This document shows, piece by piece, positions 32,101 to 43,085 of a stretch of DNA of 64,000 nt. The stretch lies in contig NC_072805.1 of NCBI RefSeq assembly GCF_028583425.1, positions 18,858,001-18,922,000 of the forward strand, written 5' to 3'. The notes beneath the pieces are model-generated. The model ran no database searches, was not told the DNA's origin, and saw only the letters and a program-made list of their open reading frames with translations. This DNA comes from Eublepharis macularius. Lineage: Eukaryota; Chordata; Lepidosauria; Squamata; Eublepharidae. The first letter of the stretch is position 1. Every line of letters begins with the position of its first letter. Made by a program: the position numbers and the translations under genes.

Positions 32101-35100
32101 CTTCTAAAAACAGCAATAGGACCAGAAAGGTCTGGCTTCAAATCCCCACTCGGCGGCAGATTACGAGATGATCTTGAATGAGTCACTTCAGTATAACCTA
32201 CTTCACAGGAGCCCTGTGGACATATTACGGTGAACGCACATACAATCTGTGTACAGTTTTTCTTTGTGTGTACTTTGAGTATCCGCACAGATCTCGGGAC
32301 TCACCAGTTCTTACAGGCTTTCTTCTTTCCAGATTCTTTGCAGGAAGGGGCTTTCAGGGAAGCAGGATCTGGCTTCTTCAAATCCTCAGAATCCAGAAGC
32401 TCATCTGAATCCAGGAGATCCTAACAGCCAAGAAGTTAAGGATATGAAACTGATGACCATTTCCATTTTAGAAAGGTACAGTAGAACTTGTGTTGCTGCA
32501 AAATCCCATGGCTACTTCACAGTGAGATCATATCTAAAATGTATTGTTTGCTTTAGCAGATGTTGCTTTTTTCTGTATCTTTTACGGTAAACATGTAAAC
32601 TAGAATTGTTCAGGAGGGTATTTTTATAAAGAGAATAGAGCTGTAGTAAAATGGAATTGTTCACAAGGGCACTATTATAAAAGAGAACAGGGCTGTATAT
32701 CGCACTGTTTATTCTATTACCTTGTTCTTACTGCATTGCTTTTTAACATCTGTAATCCAGTTATTGCATTATTTATATGTCTTATCTTCTACAGTTTTTA
32801 GTGAACAGCTTTCTAATTTTGTAATCAATCTTATTACATTTTTACAATATGTCTTACCCTGTTTCTATTGCATTATTTTTAATTTTGGTAATCGGCCACA
32901 AGTTTCAATGAAAAAGGTAATCTATAAATAAAATTAATGCATAAATAAGTCTTTTCACACTTACCATGTCCTCATCATTCATATCACTGGCAGAAAGAGT
33001 CCAGAGCTTTGCAGCAGTAGGATCCACAGACGGCTTTTCTGGAAAAAAAGAAAAGAATATGGAGCAATTTGAGGCTAAGGGGGGAACTACAGCAGTAGTG
33101 AAATGATGCAGCTCATGTGACCGCAACAAGGAAGAAAAAGAGGTCAAACTATTGCCATTCTGGGGATCTTTAACTGGGCTGAAGCTAAATGGTTCTATAA
33201 CGCTTGTTAAAAGAGAACCTCGTTAAATATATTTTTCAAATGTAACTATGGAAAATCTACTGCAGCACATCCAAGATAAGTCTTTCATTGATTATTATAT
33301 AGAAAGCTTGGCAGCTAGAGACACAGCACAAGAAACAAAATGGTGAAAACCGAGGCAGACTACAAAGAGCTCCAAGAGGGTCTTTCCGAGTAGGCAACAA
33401 TAGGGCAAACGTGGTTCAAGTGTAAAGTGATCCACACTGGAGTAAAACCTCCAAAACTTTACATGCATGCAGCTGAGATTTAAACTGCAAGAGACAAGCA
33501 AGAAGGATATCTGTAGTGGATAGCGCAATGGAAATACATTGACTCTGCATAATCAAAAAGAGTCCAGTAGCACCTTTAAGACTAACCAATTTTATTTTAG
33601 CATAAGCTTTTGAGAATCAAGTTCTCGAAAGCTTATGCTAAAATAAAATTGGTTAGTCTTAAAGGTGCTACTGGACTCTTTTTGATTTTGCTACCACAGA
33701 CTAACACGGCTAACTTCTCTGCATCATTGACTCTGCATGGCAGTGATAGAAAAAGCAAACTGCATGCTTCGAGTATAAAGAAAGGAACTGAAAATAAGAC
33801 TGCAAATATTGTAATGCCCTCATACAGACCTATGGTGCAATCACACTGGAAATACAGTATACAGCTCTGATCTTCCCAAAATGTCATTAGATTTTGAAAA
33901 AGTGCCGGGGGTGGGGGAAAAATGAAAATGATCAAAGTGTTGGAGAACCTTCTGTATCAAAAAACGGGACTTCTCAGCTTAGAAAAAATCCAGTTAACAG
34001 GGGCTGGGGTAACACAGTGGTTAAGTGGTTCAGCTGCGAATCAGCACTCTACCTACTGCCATGAACTCAGTAGGTGGCCTTTGGGTAAGCCACGCCTCTC
34101 AGCCCCAGCTGTATTGTGGGGATAATAACAACACTAACTTGTTCATCGCTCTGGGTGAGGCACTAATCTGTCTAGAAGAGTGGTATATAAGCACAGTTGT
34201 TATTATTATAATTTGTAAAATTATGCATGGTCTTAAGAAAATGGAAATAGATTTTTTTCTTCCTCTCAGAATATACTAGAATGGAGGGACAAGAGAAAGT
34301 ACTTTGCCATGCAGCACAAACACAACTTGTGAGATTCATTGTTACAGAGTCTAACATGGGTGACTTTAAAAGGGGATGGGACAAATTGTACATGATGGCT
34401 TTCATATACACCTCTGAAGGCCAATTTCTGGAGGGAGGGTAGCAACAAGGGTGGAGTAAGAGAGCTCTGGTTTGGCTTGGACCAAATGTACTATTTAAAC
34501 TGACTCCTCTCCATTGTTCCAAGGATTATTCTGCCCAGCTGAGAGCCACCACCTGCCCCCTCCCCAATACCATCAGGACAGTTGGAGTTGCCTATAAAGG
34601 CATTGCTGGCGGTTGTCCCAGAGCTAATAATAACCTCTCTCCCACTCAGGTCACAAGACATTTAGCATCTTCTGAAATCATTATAGGAACTGGGGGAATG
34701 GAGGATGAGATGAAGCTTGCAAAAACATCTTTGGAAGATTTGGCATATTATGTCCTTGCCACTACATGCATTTTAAAGGGAAAAAAAATATAAAGGAAAG
34801 CTAGAAGTGGTGTTCCCATAGCAGAAGAGAGCGGCAAGATCCTGTCCAAGGTAATTTAGTTATGATGTGTTTGTTTTACTTTATTTTATTTATCTATTTT
34901 TATTTCTATTCCACCTTTCTCACCGAGAAACCCACCTATTCCAACCACTGGTTTTACCCAAGTTCTGTTATCCTTAGCAAAAGGATATATAAGATATAGA
35001 TATATAAGTTAAAAACGAATTCCACTCTCATTCTGCATCTTCTAGAATTTCTTACTTCTTGTATGCTTTGAAAGGCAGCTGGCCACCTTAACATTTACAA

Positions 35101-38100
35101 AGGCTAAGAAGGCCAAATCTTAGAGTGCTGCTTATCTAATGCCAGGGTTCAAAAAAGTGCTCTTGTGGTGTCCGCTGGGTTACTGCAAGTTGTCTTTAAT
35201 AAAGCAACACAAAAAGCTCGTCACTGTCAGGCCGGCGACTCTTTTGAAAATCACACAGCTATGAGCAACACCATGTTGTACACTGGAGAACAGCAGAGGA
35301 CCAAGCTTTCAAAAGTAACCTTCCAATAATCTTCCAGGCTATTATTATGTCTCCTACTGAAGAATTCAGCAAGTTTAGATTCTTATCCATTTAATTTTTA
35401 TTATGACTATTATTGATAGTTCTCTCCCTGCCATTCTACCTCCACAAATTAATTAAGTGCCGTCAAGTTGCAACTGACTTATGGAGACTCCTCATGGGGT
35501 TCTCAAGGAGACAGACAAGGCCTTCCTCTGCACAGCAACCCTGGTCTCCCATCCAAGTACTAACCATGGCCAACCCTGCTTAGCTTCCAAACTCTGATGA
35601 GCTCAGTCTAGTCTGGGCTATTCAGGTTGCTCACAACAACCCTGTGATTTAGACGTTCTCTTCTATCTCAACCCAAGGTCTCAGTGTGACCTTCATAGCA
35701 TGGTAAGGATTTCAACTCAAGGTTTCCCAGATGTCATCTGAAACTATTATACTACCCTGGATCTCTACAGTGTATGTATTTGCCCATATGCACAGTGCGA
35801 AGAGGGGAGACCTCCACCCACTTCCCTCTTACCTGACGGAACAGGTTTCTTGACAAAAGAAAGTTTGAGTTGACTTGAGGATCCCACTTCAAAGTTGGGC
35901 TTCTTGCCTTCTATCTCAACAGAGAAGAGTTCATTGCACTGAGATCCTAGCTGCTTCTGGAGAGACCGTGTGTGTTCAGGCGATAAAGGCTCTTTCTGCA
36001 ACTGGAAAGCGAGACAAAGCAAGTTGTTAACACAGTTCAAATCTATTGCGGCAAAGCCCAACTTGCCCAACAGAAACGTTATCAATTATCACTTTAATTA
36101 AAAAAAGACTATTTTTTAAAAAGCATGTTGTTAGCCAACATGCACTATCCTTGAAAAGGCAAAGTATAAACATGTTGTGTTTTTTGGTAAAAGTTTCATC
36201 CACAATCCCAAGTAAAGCATTTCAATACCATTGCTGGTTGATATATGTAAACCCAAAAGAGGCTGTTATAAAAATCACTGTGGATTCCTATGCATACCTC
36301 CTTCACTTCCACCAATCCAGAGAGTGTCAGGGCTGTGGGGAGCTTGGTTATTGCCTTGAGCCTGCTGTTGTTACCTGGGACAAGTAGAAAGCAAAGCCCG
36401 TAATTAAGAGGGTGTGGTGCACAGAACTTGACAACCCAACAGAATTTCTGAAGGAAAGAACGCTTCAGCCTGCCCTTCGTTTAGATGCTTCTGAATCACT
36501 TTAGGCACTACCGGAAGATGATCTATCTATTAATAAGATTGAATGATTCCCAAGTTGTCACTAAGGCAATTCAACAGACTTTCTAGAGGCTGAATCCCAA
36601 CACCTCTCCACCAGTTACCAGGCTGGTCACCAGTGAGTTTACCATATCTTGCTTGCCCGCGCTGTGTTTTACAGGAGCAGGATTAGAAACCTGCTCAAAA
36701 GCCGTGTTGTAAAGCAGCAGGCTTGCTGGATCTCAGAAAGGGCTTGTCTACCCTGTCGTTTACAATAGCTTGTGCGATATCACAGGACTCGCATCGCCTT
36801 TGCATCTGACCAGCGATTCTTAGCTGTGCCTGAACTTAAAGACAACACTTTTGCTCACATTGGTGGCCTACCCCAAACCTAAACCCCTCACTCTTTGGTC
36901 TCGACACCACACTGTAACTGTGATGGTCAAGTGAGTGTTATCTTGACATCTCAGTTCCTTATTTGTCCTTTGTTAAGCACAGGAAAGGCCATCTTCAAAG
37001 TGGTGCAACTTGACCCGCGCAGCACAACTTCTGGTGCTTATCGAAGCAATCAGATGTTTATGGTACAGATACTGTCGAACTGCAGCTGATGAAATCAACT
37101 TCAATTATAATAATAACATACTTTGTAAACTGCTCTGAGCGGGCATTAAGTTGTCCTGAAGGGCGGAATATACATCAAATGTTATTATTATTATTAATTC
37201 AGCCCTGACCTCAATACACACTTTCATCATCAAGTTGCCCGAGATCCAAGAACAGCTCTTTTGCTTCTTCTTCAACTAATTTTTTTAAATCCATGGTTGA
37301 AAAGCATGAAAAGGGCCCAACTCCTCCTTACCTGTTTCAGCTGTTACCACTTCCTTCAAAAGGACACGCCCCCCCGGCTTGACAATCCGAGCTATTTCAG
37401 CCAGAATTTCTGTACTGTGCACTGTCAAACTGCCGGGTGTCAGACCTGAAAGTACCACATCAAAACTGGACTCCCTGTGGGATGCTGAAAAGACAAAATG
37501 TGGACATATCCAGTTCAGAAGATACCCATTCTATGCTCTTTCTTCCTGCATATACCTATTATAAAAAATACATGATAAGGTGGCATGGTGCATATAACTG
37601 GGAAAGAAATCAAAATGGCTTTGGGAAAACATTTCTTGTATCAACTCTTGAAAGCTTCAGTTTAGTTCACTTTCAAATAGTGTAAGCCAACCACCAGACA
37701 AAACTTGCAACATCAGAATTATGCTACGCAGATAAGTCAGTATCAAAAGAATACATATTGACCTTCCCATTTACAGTCATGTCCCACCCACGTTGTACAA
37801 CAGACTGTAAACGTCACATGGCGCAAGCAGTGTTATCTGCCATCTCACACATAGGATTGGATCCAGATGTGTTAGCGGAAGACACCTACAGCTGCAGATC
37901 TTCCCTGCTTTCCCCTCCTCCCAGCAAAGTTGATTCTTGGAGTTACAGGAAATATGCCTTTCCGGTCTGTTCCATCAGCAGAGCTCCACTGATGTGATGG
38001 AAAGGGGAGCACCCTCTTTTGCCCTTCCTCATTACATCCCCCTGACTCGCACGGCTGTTTCTTCACGCGAGTCCTACGACTCCATGAATCAACTTTCCTG

Positions 38101-38490
38101 GGTCCAGAAGTGATTGCTGAGAGGAGGAGATCCACAGTCCTTGCACAAACAGATTGGTCAGCCCTATCCTCAGACCCCCACGACCTGTCCTGCTCACCAT
38201 TTGCCCCTTGCTACTTGCAAGGAGCGTTTTGTCAGAGACACACGGGACATTATTAACTCATCTCTAGATGGAACACTCCGCAATGTCTACCTCATGTCTA
38301 CTCAGCACAAGATGAATATTTCTCAGGTCTTACATTGCAGTAGTTGATTGAGATTTTCTACTGATACGTGACCTTCAGCTCCCACAGCAGCCTGAATATT
38401 CTGTACAAAATTCTGGAGTGCCTCAGGGGAAGAGTGGCGATCCCAAATGACTGCCACTTGCTGACCAGGAGAGATCTTGTGGTCTGCCAT
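29053..38490 (-). CDS. CIAPIN1: CIAPIN1 (anamorsin), complete coding sequence in eight exons
   Basis: The protein accepts electrons from NDOR1 for early cytosolic iron-sulfur assembly and was first known as a cytokine-induced apoptosis inhibitor. Coding exons on the minus strand: 38334-38490, 37332-37484, 36298-36374, 35833-36001, 32965-33038, 32305-32420, 31871-31940 and 29053-29163. All have GT-AG borders and matching phases, giving 308 residues (human 312). Residues 1 to about 170 form a methyltransferase-like fold ([18 protein letters not shown]). An acidic linker includes [19 protein letters not shown]. The C-terminal domain has C237-x8-C246-x2-C249-x-C251, which binds the 2Fe-2S cluster, and twin CX2C, C270-x2-C273-x7-C281-x2-C284. 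The end is NNLHDA. All eight cysteines are kept. The start [14 protein letters not shown] matches the family start. Confidence 0.96.
30845..31179. mobile_element. DNA-transposon-like element with long terminal inverted repeats
   Basis: Starts TGTCGGGTCCTGCAAGGTTC; the right end in reverse complement starts TGTCAGGTCCCGCAAGGTTC. The match covers about 26 bases with two changes. 335 bp, noncoding. No clear target duplication, so the superfamily is open. TG...CA ends recall an LTR, but a 26-bp inverted repeat is far too long for that. Confidence 0.65.
31528..31760 (+). mobile_element. CORE/MIR-type SINE, degraded
   Basis: Head GTGTAGTGGTTAAGGTGCCA and a B box-like GGTTCAAATAC, then CCTAGGTGACTTTTGGCCAG. 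A (CT)n run has grown inside it. Confidence 0.55.
31871..31940 (-). CDS. CIAPIN1: CIAPIN1 exon 8
   Basis: Completes C249, then [20 protein letters not shown] and CGN (residues 250-272). It carries C251 and C270. Acceptor TTCTGTAG, donor GTAAGG. Confidence 0.94.
32305..32420 (-). CDS. CIAPIN1: CIAPIN1 exon 7
   Basis: Residues 211-248 plus two bases of C249: the acidic linker, then [13 protein letters not shown] with C237 and C246 of the 2Fe-2S motif. Acceptor GGCTGTTAG, donor GTGAGT. Confidence 0.94.
32421..32964 (-). other. CIAPIN1: CIAPIN1 intron 6
   Basis: The right half (about 32590-32940) resembles a LINE 3' UTR shared with 41710-41940 (GTAAAATGGAATT, TTTTATAAAG, and an AATCTATAAATAAA-like end). 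Otherwise nothing is seen. Confidence 0.45.
32965..33038 (-). CDS. CIAPIN1: CIAPIN1 exon 6
   Basis: Residues 186-210 ([20 protein letters not shown], then NDEDM), the conserved linker motif. Acceptor TTTTTCCAG, donor GTAAGT. Confidence 0.94.
33551..33724. mobile_element. Short palindromic Penelope-like insertion with perfect target duplication
   Basis: Two facing copies of the AGTCCAGTAGCACCTTTAAG tail meet at GAGAATCAAGTTCTC; the right copy ends ACAGACTAACACGGCTAACT. An exact 14-bp duplication, CATTGACTCTGCAT, at 33537-33550 and 33725-33738 shows that the whole palindrome arrived as one insertion. The hammerhead-like core is lost at the junction. Confidence 0.75.
34005..34225 (+). mobile_element. 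CORE/MIR-type SINE
   Basis: Head CACAGTGGTTAAGTGGTTCA, core TGGCCTTTGGGTAAGCCACG and GTATTGTGGGGATAATAACA, end TGGTATATAAGCACAGTTGT with an ATT tail. Confidence 0.75.
35443..35763 (-). mobile_element. 5S rRNA-derived SINE
   Basis: In reverse complement 35543-35610 follows the second half of vertebrate 5S rRNA (GGAAGCTAAGCAGGGT and TAGTACTTGGATGGGAGACC), the internal polymerase III control region. The rest (TGCCGTCAAGTTGCAACTGA on the plus strand) is unrelated to 5S. This is the design of a SINE3-type element, not a 5S gene. It is old and diverged. Confidence 0.75.
35833..36001 (-). CDS. CIAPIN1: CIAPIN1 exon 5
   Basis: Residues 130-185 ([19 protein letters not shown]; then [18 protein letters not shown]). 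Acceptor CTTTCCAG, donor GTAAGA. Confidence 0.94.
36298..36374 (-). CDS. CIAPIN1: CIAPIN1 exon 4
   Basis: Residues 104-129 ([19 protein letters not shown], then LVEVKE). Acceptor TTGTCCCAG, donor GTATGC. Confidence 0.93.
37105..37195 (+). mobile_element. CORE SINE / L2-like 3' tail
   Basis: AACTGCTCTGAGCGGGCATT, then AAGTTGTCCTGAAGGGCGGA, ATATACATC and an ATT repeat. Only the 3' end of the family seen at 25968 remains. Confidence 0.65.
37332..37484 (-). CDS. CIAPIN1: CIAPIN1 exon 3
   Basis: Residues 53-103, including [14 protein letters not shown] and [16 protein letters not shown] of the methyltransferase-like fold. Acceptor CTTTTCAG, donor GTAAGG. Confidence 0.94.
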
Positions 38491-38511
38491 GCCTAAGATG
38501 TACTGCTGAAC
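38334..38511 (-). CDS. CIAPIN1: CIAPIN1 exon 2 (first coding exon)
   Basis: Acceptor TTCTTTCAG; 21 bases of 5' UTR, then ATG at 38490-38488. Codes for residues 1-52 ([17 protein letters not shown] to ENLNQLLQ) plus one base. Donor GTAAGA. Confidence 0.94.
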
Positions 38512-39377
38512 CTGAAAGAAAGAGAAAGCTGCTGACAAAATCCCAAGGACATTTGGAAGAAGCAGAGCACTGAAAATATAGATTCACATGCAGGATTCTT
38601 TTGTAGAATTTCTATTGCTCTGTTAAAGCAGCGATACTGCCAAAGGGTTAACATCATCCAGTTTGTCCAAACATATGAAAAAGAAACCTTTATAAAAGCA
38701 TTTTTTTAAAAAAATTTGGGGAGCACGAGTGGAAAGAATTCCCTCTCCTTGTCAGGACTTTTCAAAACTCCCAATCAATAAATGTGTTTTCAGTTACAGA
38801 ACTCTGTTTTTGCGGTAACAAGAACTGGAACGTTTCTCCTCTTATCTCAGTTGCACATATTGACCTAACTGATCTCTGAAGAGAATTGTTATCTTCCCCA
38901 AAGATAAAAAGAATTTTAGAAAGTTTTCAAACCAAACCTTAGCAATAAAGAGATCTTACATAGCCAATGAAAGCTGAGCGACCTCAAGTCTAGTATCAGT
39001 GGGAAGCACCACAGAAAGTTTCAAAACTAAATATGAGTATTAAGTTTTACAGTAAGACCAACTGCCCCATGTGAGAGAACCAGAAGGAGGCAAAGACACC
39101 ATGCTAGTTCCTGGTTCAGGTGGATCAACCCTTCCCTAAATTGAAAGGGTTTTTAATTTAAAAAAATTGAATTTGCAGAAGTTGAGGGCTGCTTTGAGGG
39201 CTCCGGTCAAACAGTGGGATACAAATCAAACATACAAACACATGGGGGCTTCCATTTCTACTGGAGTTCTCTGCTGTGGAAGAAGGCAACAGGTCTGTAG
39301 TTAAGGTCTTGAGTTTCAATCACAGACTGCCGCTTGAACAAGATCAGTCCCGAGACTTTTTCCTCCTCTCTCTAACA

Positions 39378-39835
39378 CTTACATTAGAAGAGTCCTGCTG
39401 GATCGGACCAGTCAGTGGTCCATCAAGTTTCACAGAGTAGCCAACCAGTTGCCCCGGAGGGCCAAATAAACAGAGCACAGAGGCCAAGGCCTTTCTCAAT
39501 ATTGCACTGGCATTCAGAAGTCTGAATGGGAAGGTTCACTTTAGTCATTGTGGCTAGCAACCACTGATCGACTTACTTTCCATGCATCTGCCTAAGCCCC
39601 TTCTAAAGTCACCTATGCTTGTGGCTATCAGTATACGCACTGGCAGTGACTTCCACAACGTAATTACTCACTGAATAAAGAAGAGCTTCCTTCCATCTGC
39701 TCTAAACCCATTGTCCATTAAGTTCTTTAGGTGCCCACAAATTCCAGTATTATGGGGGAGGGAGCAAGAGTTCTCTCTAGCTGCTTTCTCTACTGCAACA
39801 TCTGAAGCCAGCTTCAAACTAAGCATCCCTGCCTG
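39378..39835 (-). mobile_element. CR1/L3-like LINE 3' fragment
   Basis: The plus strand shows CCTGCTGGATCGGACCAGTC, GTTGCCCCGGAGGGCCAAAT, TTCCACAACGTAATTACTCA and CTGAATAAAGAAGAGCTTCC, the conserved blocks of this family read on the opposite strand. Shorter pieces are at 23237 and 57036. Confidence 0.65.
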
Positions 39836-40164
39836 GCCTTAAGACCTTGAAAACGACGCTGCTGAACTTGAAGAGCAAGGCTCCTTCATGCAAAGAGGGT
39901 GGAGGACTAAGTCTTCCAAGAGACAATTCTACCTTGGCTTTAAACCTGAACATGACAGATTTGGTACAGTATAAACAAACAAATATGGTTGCAGCCATTC
40001 AGCATATGGCCTTTATTTTCATTTTAAGTTTTGAAGAGTTACAATGAACCCCTCTGTCATATCTTGATATCTTGGCGGGCCAACAGGGAGTGGCACAAGC
40101 CTCGCTTTGAAACTTACACTGCATTTTCATGCCAATTTTATTTCAGTGGGCTTAGACCAGAGTA

Positions 40165-40254
40165 ACAGTGCAACCCTATGCAGAGTTACTCCATTCTAAG
40201 TCCACTGTCTTCAATCGGCTTAGACTGGAGTAACTCTACTTAGGATTGCACTGT
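40165..40254. repeat. 90-bp foldback repeat
   Basis: Starts ACAGTGCAACCCTATGCAGA; its end in reverse complement starts ACAGTGCAATCCTAAGTAGA. The arms pair over about 38 bases with a few mismatches around a short loop (ACTGTCTTCAATCG). A related single arm is near 28420. Confidence 0.7.
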
Positions 40255-40388
40255 AATTCTACTTTCTTTTTTAAACCATCCACAGCATACCGCACCGTAC
40301 TTTATAGGAGTTGCTACAAGAATGCTGTCATGTCAGCAGGTTTAGGAAAGACATCACATTCTATAAAGAACCAATTGCGCTAACACAC

Positions 40389-40681
40389 CATGGCGCAGAG
40401 TGGGAAGCAGCAGTACTGCAGTCCATGCTGTGCTCATGACCTGAGTTCAATCCTGGCGGAAGCCGAGTTCAAGTAGCCGCCTCAAGGTTGACTGAGCCTT
40501 CCATCCTTCCGAGATCGGTAAAACGAGTACCCAGTTCCCTGGGGGTAAAGTATAGATGACTGGGGAAGGCGATGGCAAACCACTCCATAAGAAGTCTGCC
40601 AAGAAAACGTTGTGATGTGACGTCCCCCATGGCTCAGTAATGACTCGGTGCTTGCCCAGGGAACTAACCTTACCTTTACTT
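40389..40681 (+). mobile_element. Sauria SINE, near full length
   Basis: tRNA-like head (GGCGCAGAGTGGGAAGCAGC), middle (CTGAGCCTTCCATCCTTCCG), body (GACTGGGGAAGGCGATGGCA) and the Bov-B-like tail (ATGACTCGGTGCTTGCCCAG). Confidence 0.9.
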
Positions 40682-41709
40682 TTTTTTACCTAGAAAGCAA
40701 TCAGTTTCCAAAAGGCAGTTCAGGTAGTAACAGAGTATCAGCATCTTAATAACTGAAGGACAAACTCACAATTCACAACAATTGTTTCTGAAGAATTAGG
40801 ACTCTCTCTCTCTCTGCTTTGCAGAAGCTTCTTACGTGAGGCACAAAACGAGCACAAAGATGGATATGCTGGGCTAACAAGAGGTGAATTGGCACTACGC
40901 TGAATATTACCAGACATGCCAAAAATACCTCACGCTTTTTCCATATCTAAAGCTTTCATGTGCTAAATTCAGAGGAATACATCGCTTTGTGCCTCTTCCC
41001 AATATTACAGGTACCCAGGAACTTTACAGTCAATGTGGCTCTATGCTGTGGTTGCAAAGCTTCTTGTATCTCTTGTATGGGCCCCGCCAGTAGCTGCTGT
41101 TTATCTAGGAATTCTAATGAACAGATGTGGGGAACAGATGTGGGGAAGGAGGAAGTAAAGCTATGGATATATTCTACAGAAATATGTTCTCTACTTTATG
41201 GATTTTTAAAAAGTATTTACAGCACATCCTTGCCATTTGCAGGGGCCCATTCCCAGGATTCCCACAAAAGGCAAAATCCACAATTACTGAAAGACACGGG
41301 TCTCCTACTGCCTCCCAGTAGCAAAACAACAAACTTTCCTGCAAAATGTGATGGTGTAATAATTAGGACGATATTGTGGTGGAAGAAAAAACAGGCTGGA
41401 GACGACATCGTGTGATTGGACAGAGAAGAACTGAAATTGCATGTGATGAGGATCTACTATATTCCATGTATGAAATATATGAAGGCTGAATGATTAAGGA
41501 ATGTCTCCTAGCTCTTTTTCACAAACAGACTGCTAAATAGCTGAGAGACAAGGTATCTGGACTCAAGTGTTTCCCCTTCTATGCCTTCAGCTATTTCATC
41601 GAGCAAGAACAGAAAATGGCTATCATAGGTAGGACAACTCTGGTTTAGACATCCCATTCATGGCTTGGGAAAAGCACCCCAAACATATAAAACAGAACTG
41701 TTCTGGAAG

Positions 41710-41940
41710 GTTTTTGGTTTTTTTTAAAGAGGAATAAGGCTATGGTAAAATGGAATTTTTCAGGAGGATGCTTTTATAAAGGGCACAGGATTTGTTTTTT
41801 GTTCTCCAGTTCTATGACCAAATCATATCACGCTGTTTCCTGTACATCTTACACTGTTTTACTGCATTGTTTTATATTCTGTAATCCACCCTGAAGCTCA
41901 GTGAGAAAGGTGGACTATAAACAAACAAACAATAATTGTA
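41710..41940 (+). mobile_element. LINE 3' UTR fragment, L2/CR1-like
   Basis: Ends TGTAATCCACCCTGAAGCTC, AGTGAGAAAGGTGGACTATA and AACAAACAAACAA. The same ending appears at 51958-52005 and 56215-56275. Confidence 0.5.
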
Positions 41941-42117
41941 TCTTTCCCTGCTCCCGGGTGCCTAGTAGCATCAGTGGCCTAGGTGCCTTTTTCAGCTTTG
42001 TCTGATCTATGAGCTGTACCCTTTGCTGAAAGCACCTCAATGCTGTCACCCATGCCTTGGTGACCACTAGATTAGACTACAGTAGAGCACTCCGTGTGGA
42101 GCTGCCCTTTAATTTCT

Positions 42118-42350
42118 ATTTTTTTTTAACTTTATTTATATGCTAACTTTCTCCCCAATGAGGACCCAAAGTGGCTTACAACAGTCTCCTCTTCTCCGTT
42201 TTATACTCATAACAACCCTGCCAAGTAGGCTGAGAGTGTGTGACTGACCCAAGGTCACCCAGCAAGTTCCATGGCAGAGGAGGGATTCGAACCTGGGTTT
42301 CTCAGATCCCAGTCTGACACTCGTAACCACTACGTCACCCTGGCTCTAGT
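42118..42350 (-). mobile_element. CORE/MIR-type SINE with L2-like tail, full length
   Basis: In reverse complement: head with GTAGTGGTTACGAGTGTCAG and B box GGTTCGAATCC, core GGGTGACCTTGGGTCAGTCA, end GGGTCCTCATTGGGGAGAAA and an A/T tail. Confidence 0.8.
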
Positions 42351-42484
42351 TTGGAACTTCAGCTAGTAAAGAATGCTGCAGGCACTTTTCTCTGACAGTT
42401 AGTAGGCATGAGGTTGGTTTAAACCTTTAAAGCCTTGATGGTTCTGGGCCTTTAGAGAGCTGTTACTCCCATATAGACACCTTC

Positions 42485-43085
42485 CTCCATTTATTATTAT
42501 TATTTACTTTCGATTTTTATTCCACCCTCTCTGCACAGGCAGGCTCAGGGCAGATTACATTGAATAAAAACATACCTATAAAACTTTACATCTTTAAACT
42601 ACTTAAAAACGACAGCGCAACAGTACAAAGCAGGATTAAAAATATACAAGGTAGCAGCACTCAGCGAAATGGAAGCAATCAAACTGCCACTCAAACTGTA
42701 ATTTAAAAACTGGATGGTGGATTCCTCTGGGTGGGAGGGGTCCAATCTTCCCTTCTCCTCCTCTATCTAGGCTGATGGAGGCCTAGCCTAGCCCCAACCA
42801 TATGCCTGGCGGAACATCTCTGTATTACAGGCCCAGCAGAAGGATATTAAGTCCAGCGGGGCCCTGGTGTCATTAGAAAAAGAGTGCCACCAGGTTGGAG
42901 CCAGGACCGAAAAGGCCCTGGCTCTGGTCAAGGCCAGGCGGGCTTCCCTGGGGCCAGGGATCACCAGTAGTTGTTTATCCCCCAATCGGAATGAAGCACA
43001 TACGGGGAGAGGCGGTCCCACAGATACGCTGGTCCCAGTCCACCTAGGGCTTTATAGGTTAATACCAAAACCTTGAATCCATGAA
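42485..43085 (-). mobile_element. L2-type LINE 3' fragment
   Basis: The minus strand reads LLVIPGPREARLALTRARAF and SVLAPTWWHSFS, homologous to the L2 piece at 6651-7225, followed by an A/T-rich 3' end toward 42485. Truncated at the 5' side. Confidence 0.75.

Larger units (their letters stand above)
33039..35832 (-). other. CIAPIN1: CIAPIN1 intron 5
   Basis: Contains a palindromic Penelope-like insertion (33551-33724), a CORE-type SINE (34005-34225) and a 5S-derived SINE (35443-35763). Stretches 33039-33536 and 34226-35442 hold nothing recognised. Confidence 0.8.

Noticed and set aside
35543-35610. A 5S rRNA gene
   Set aside because: Only about half of 5S is present, it is diverged, and it is fused to unrelated repeat sequence, so it is called a SINE.
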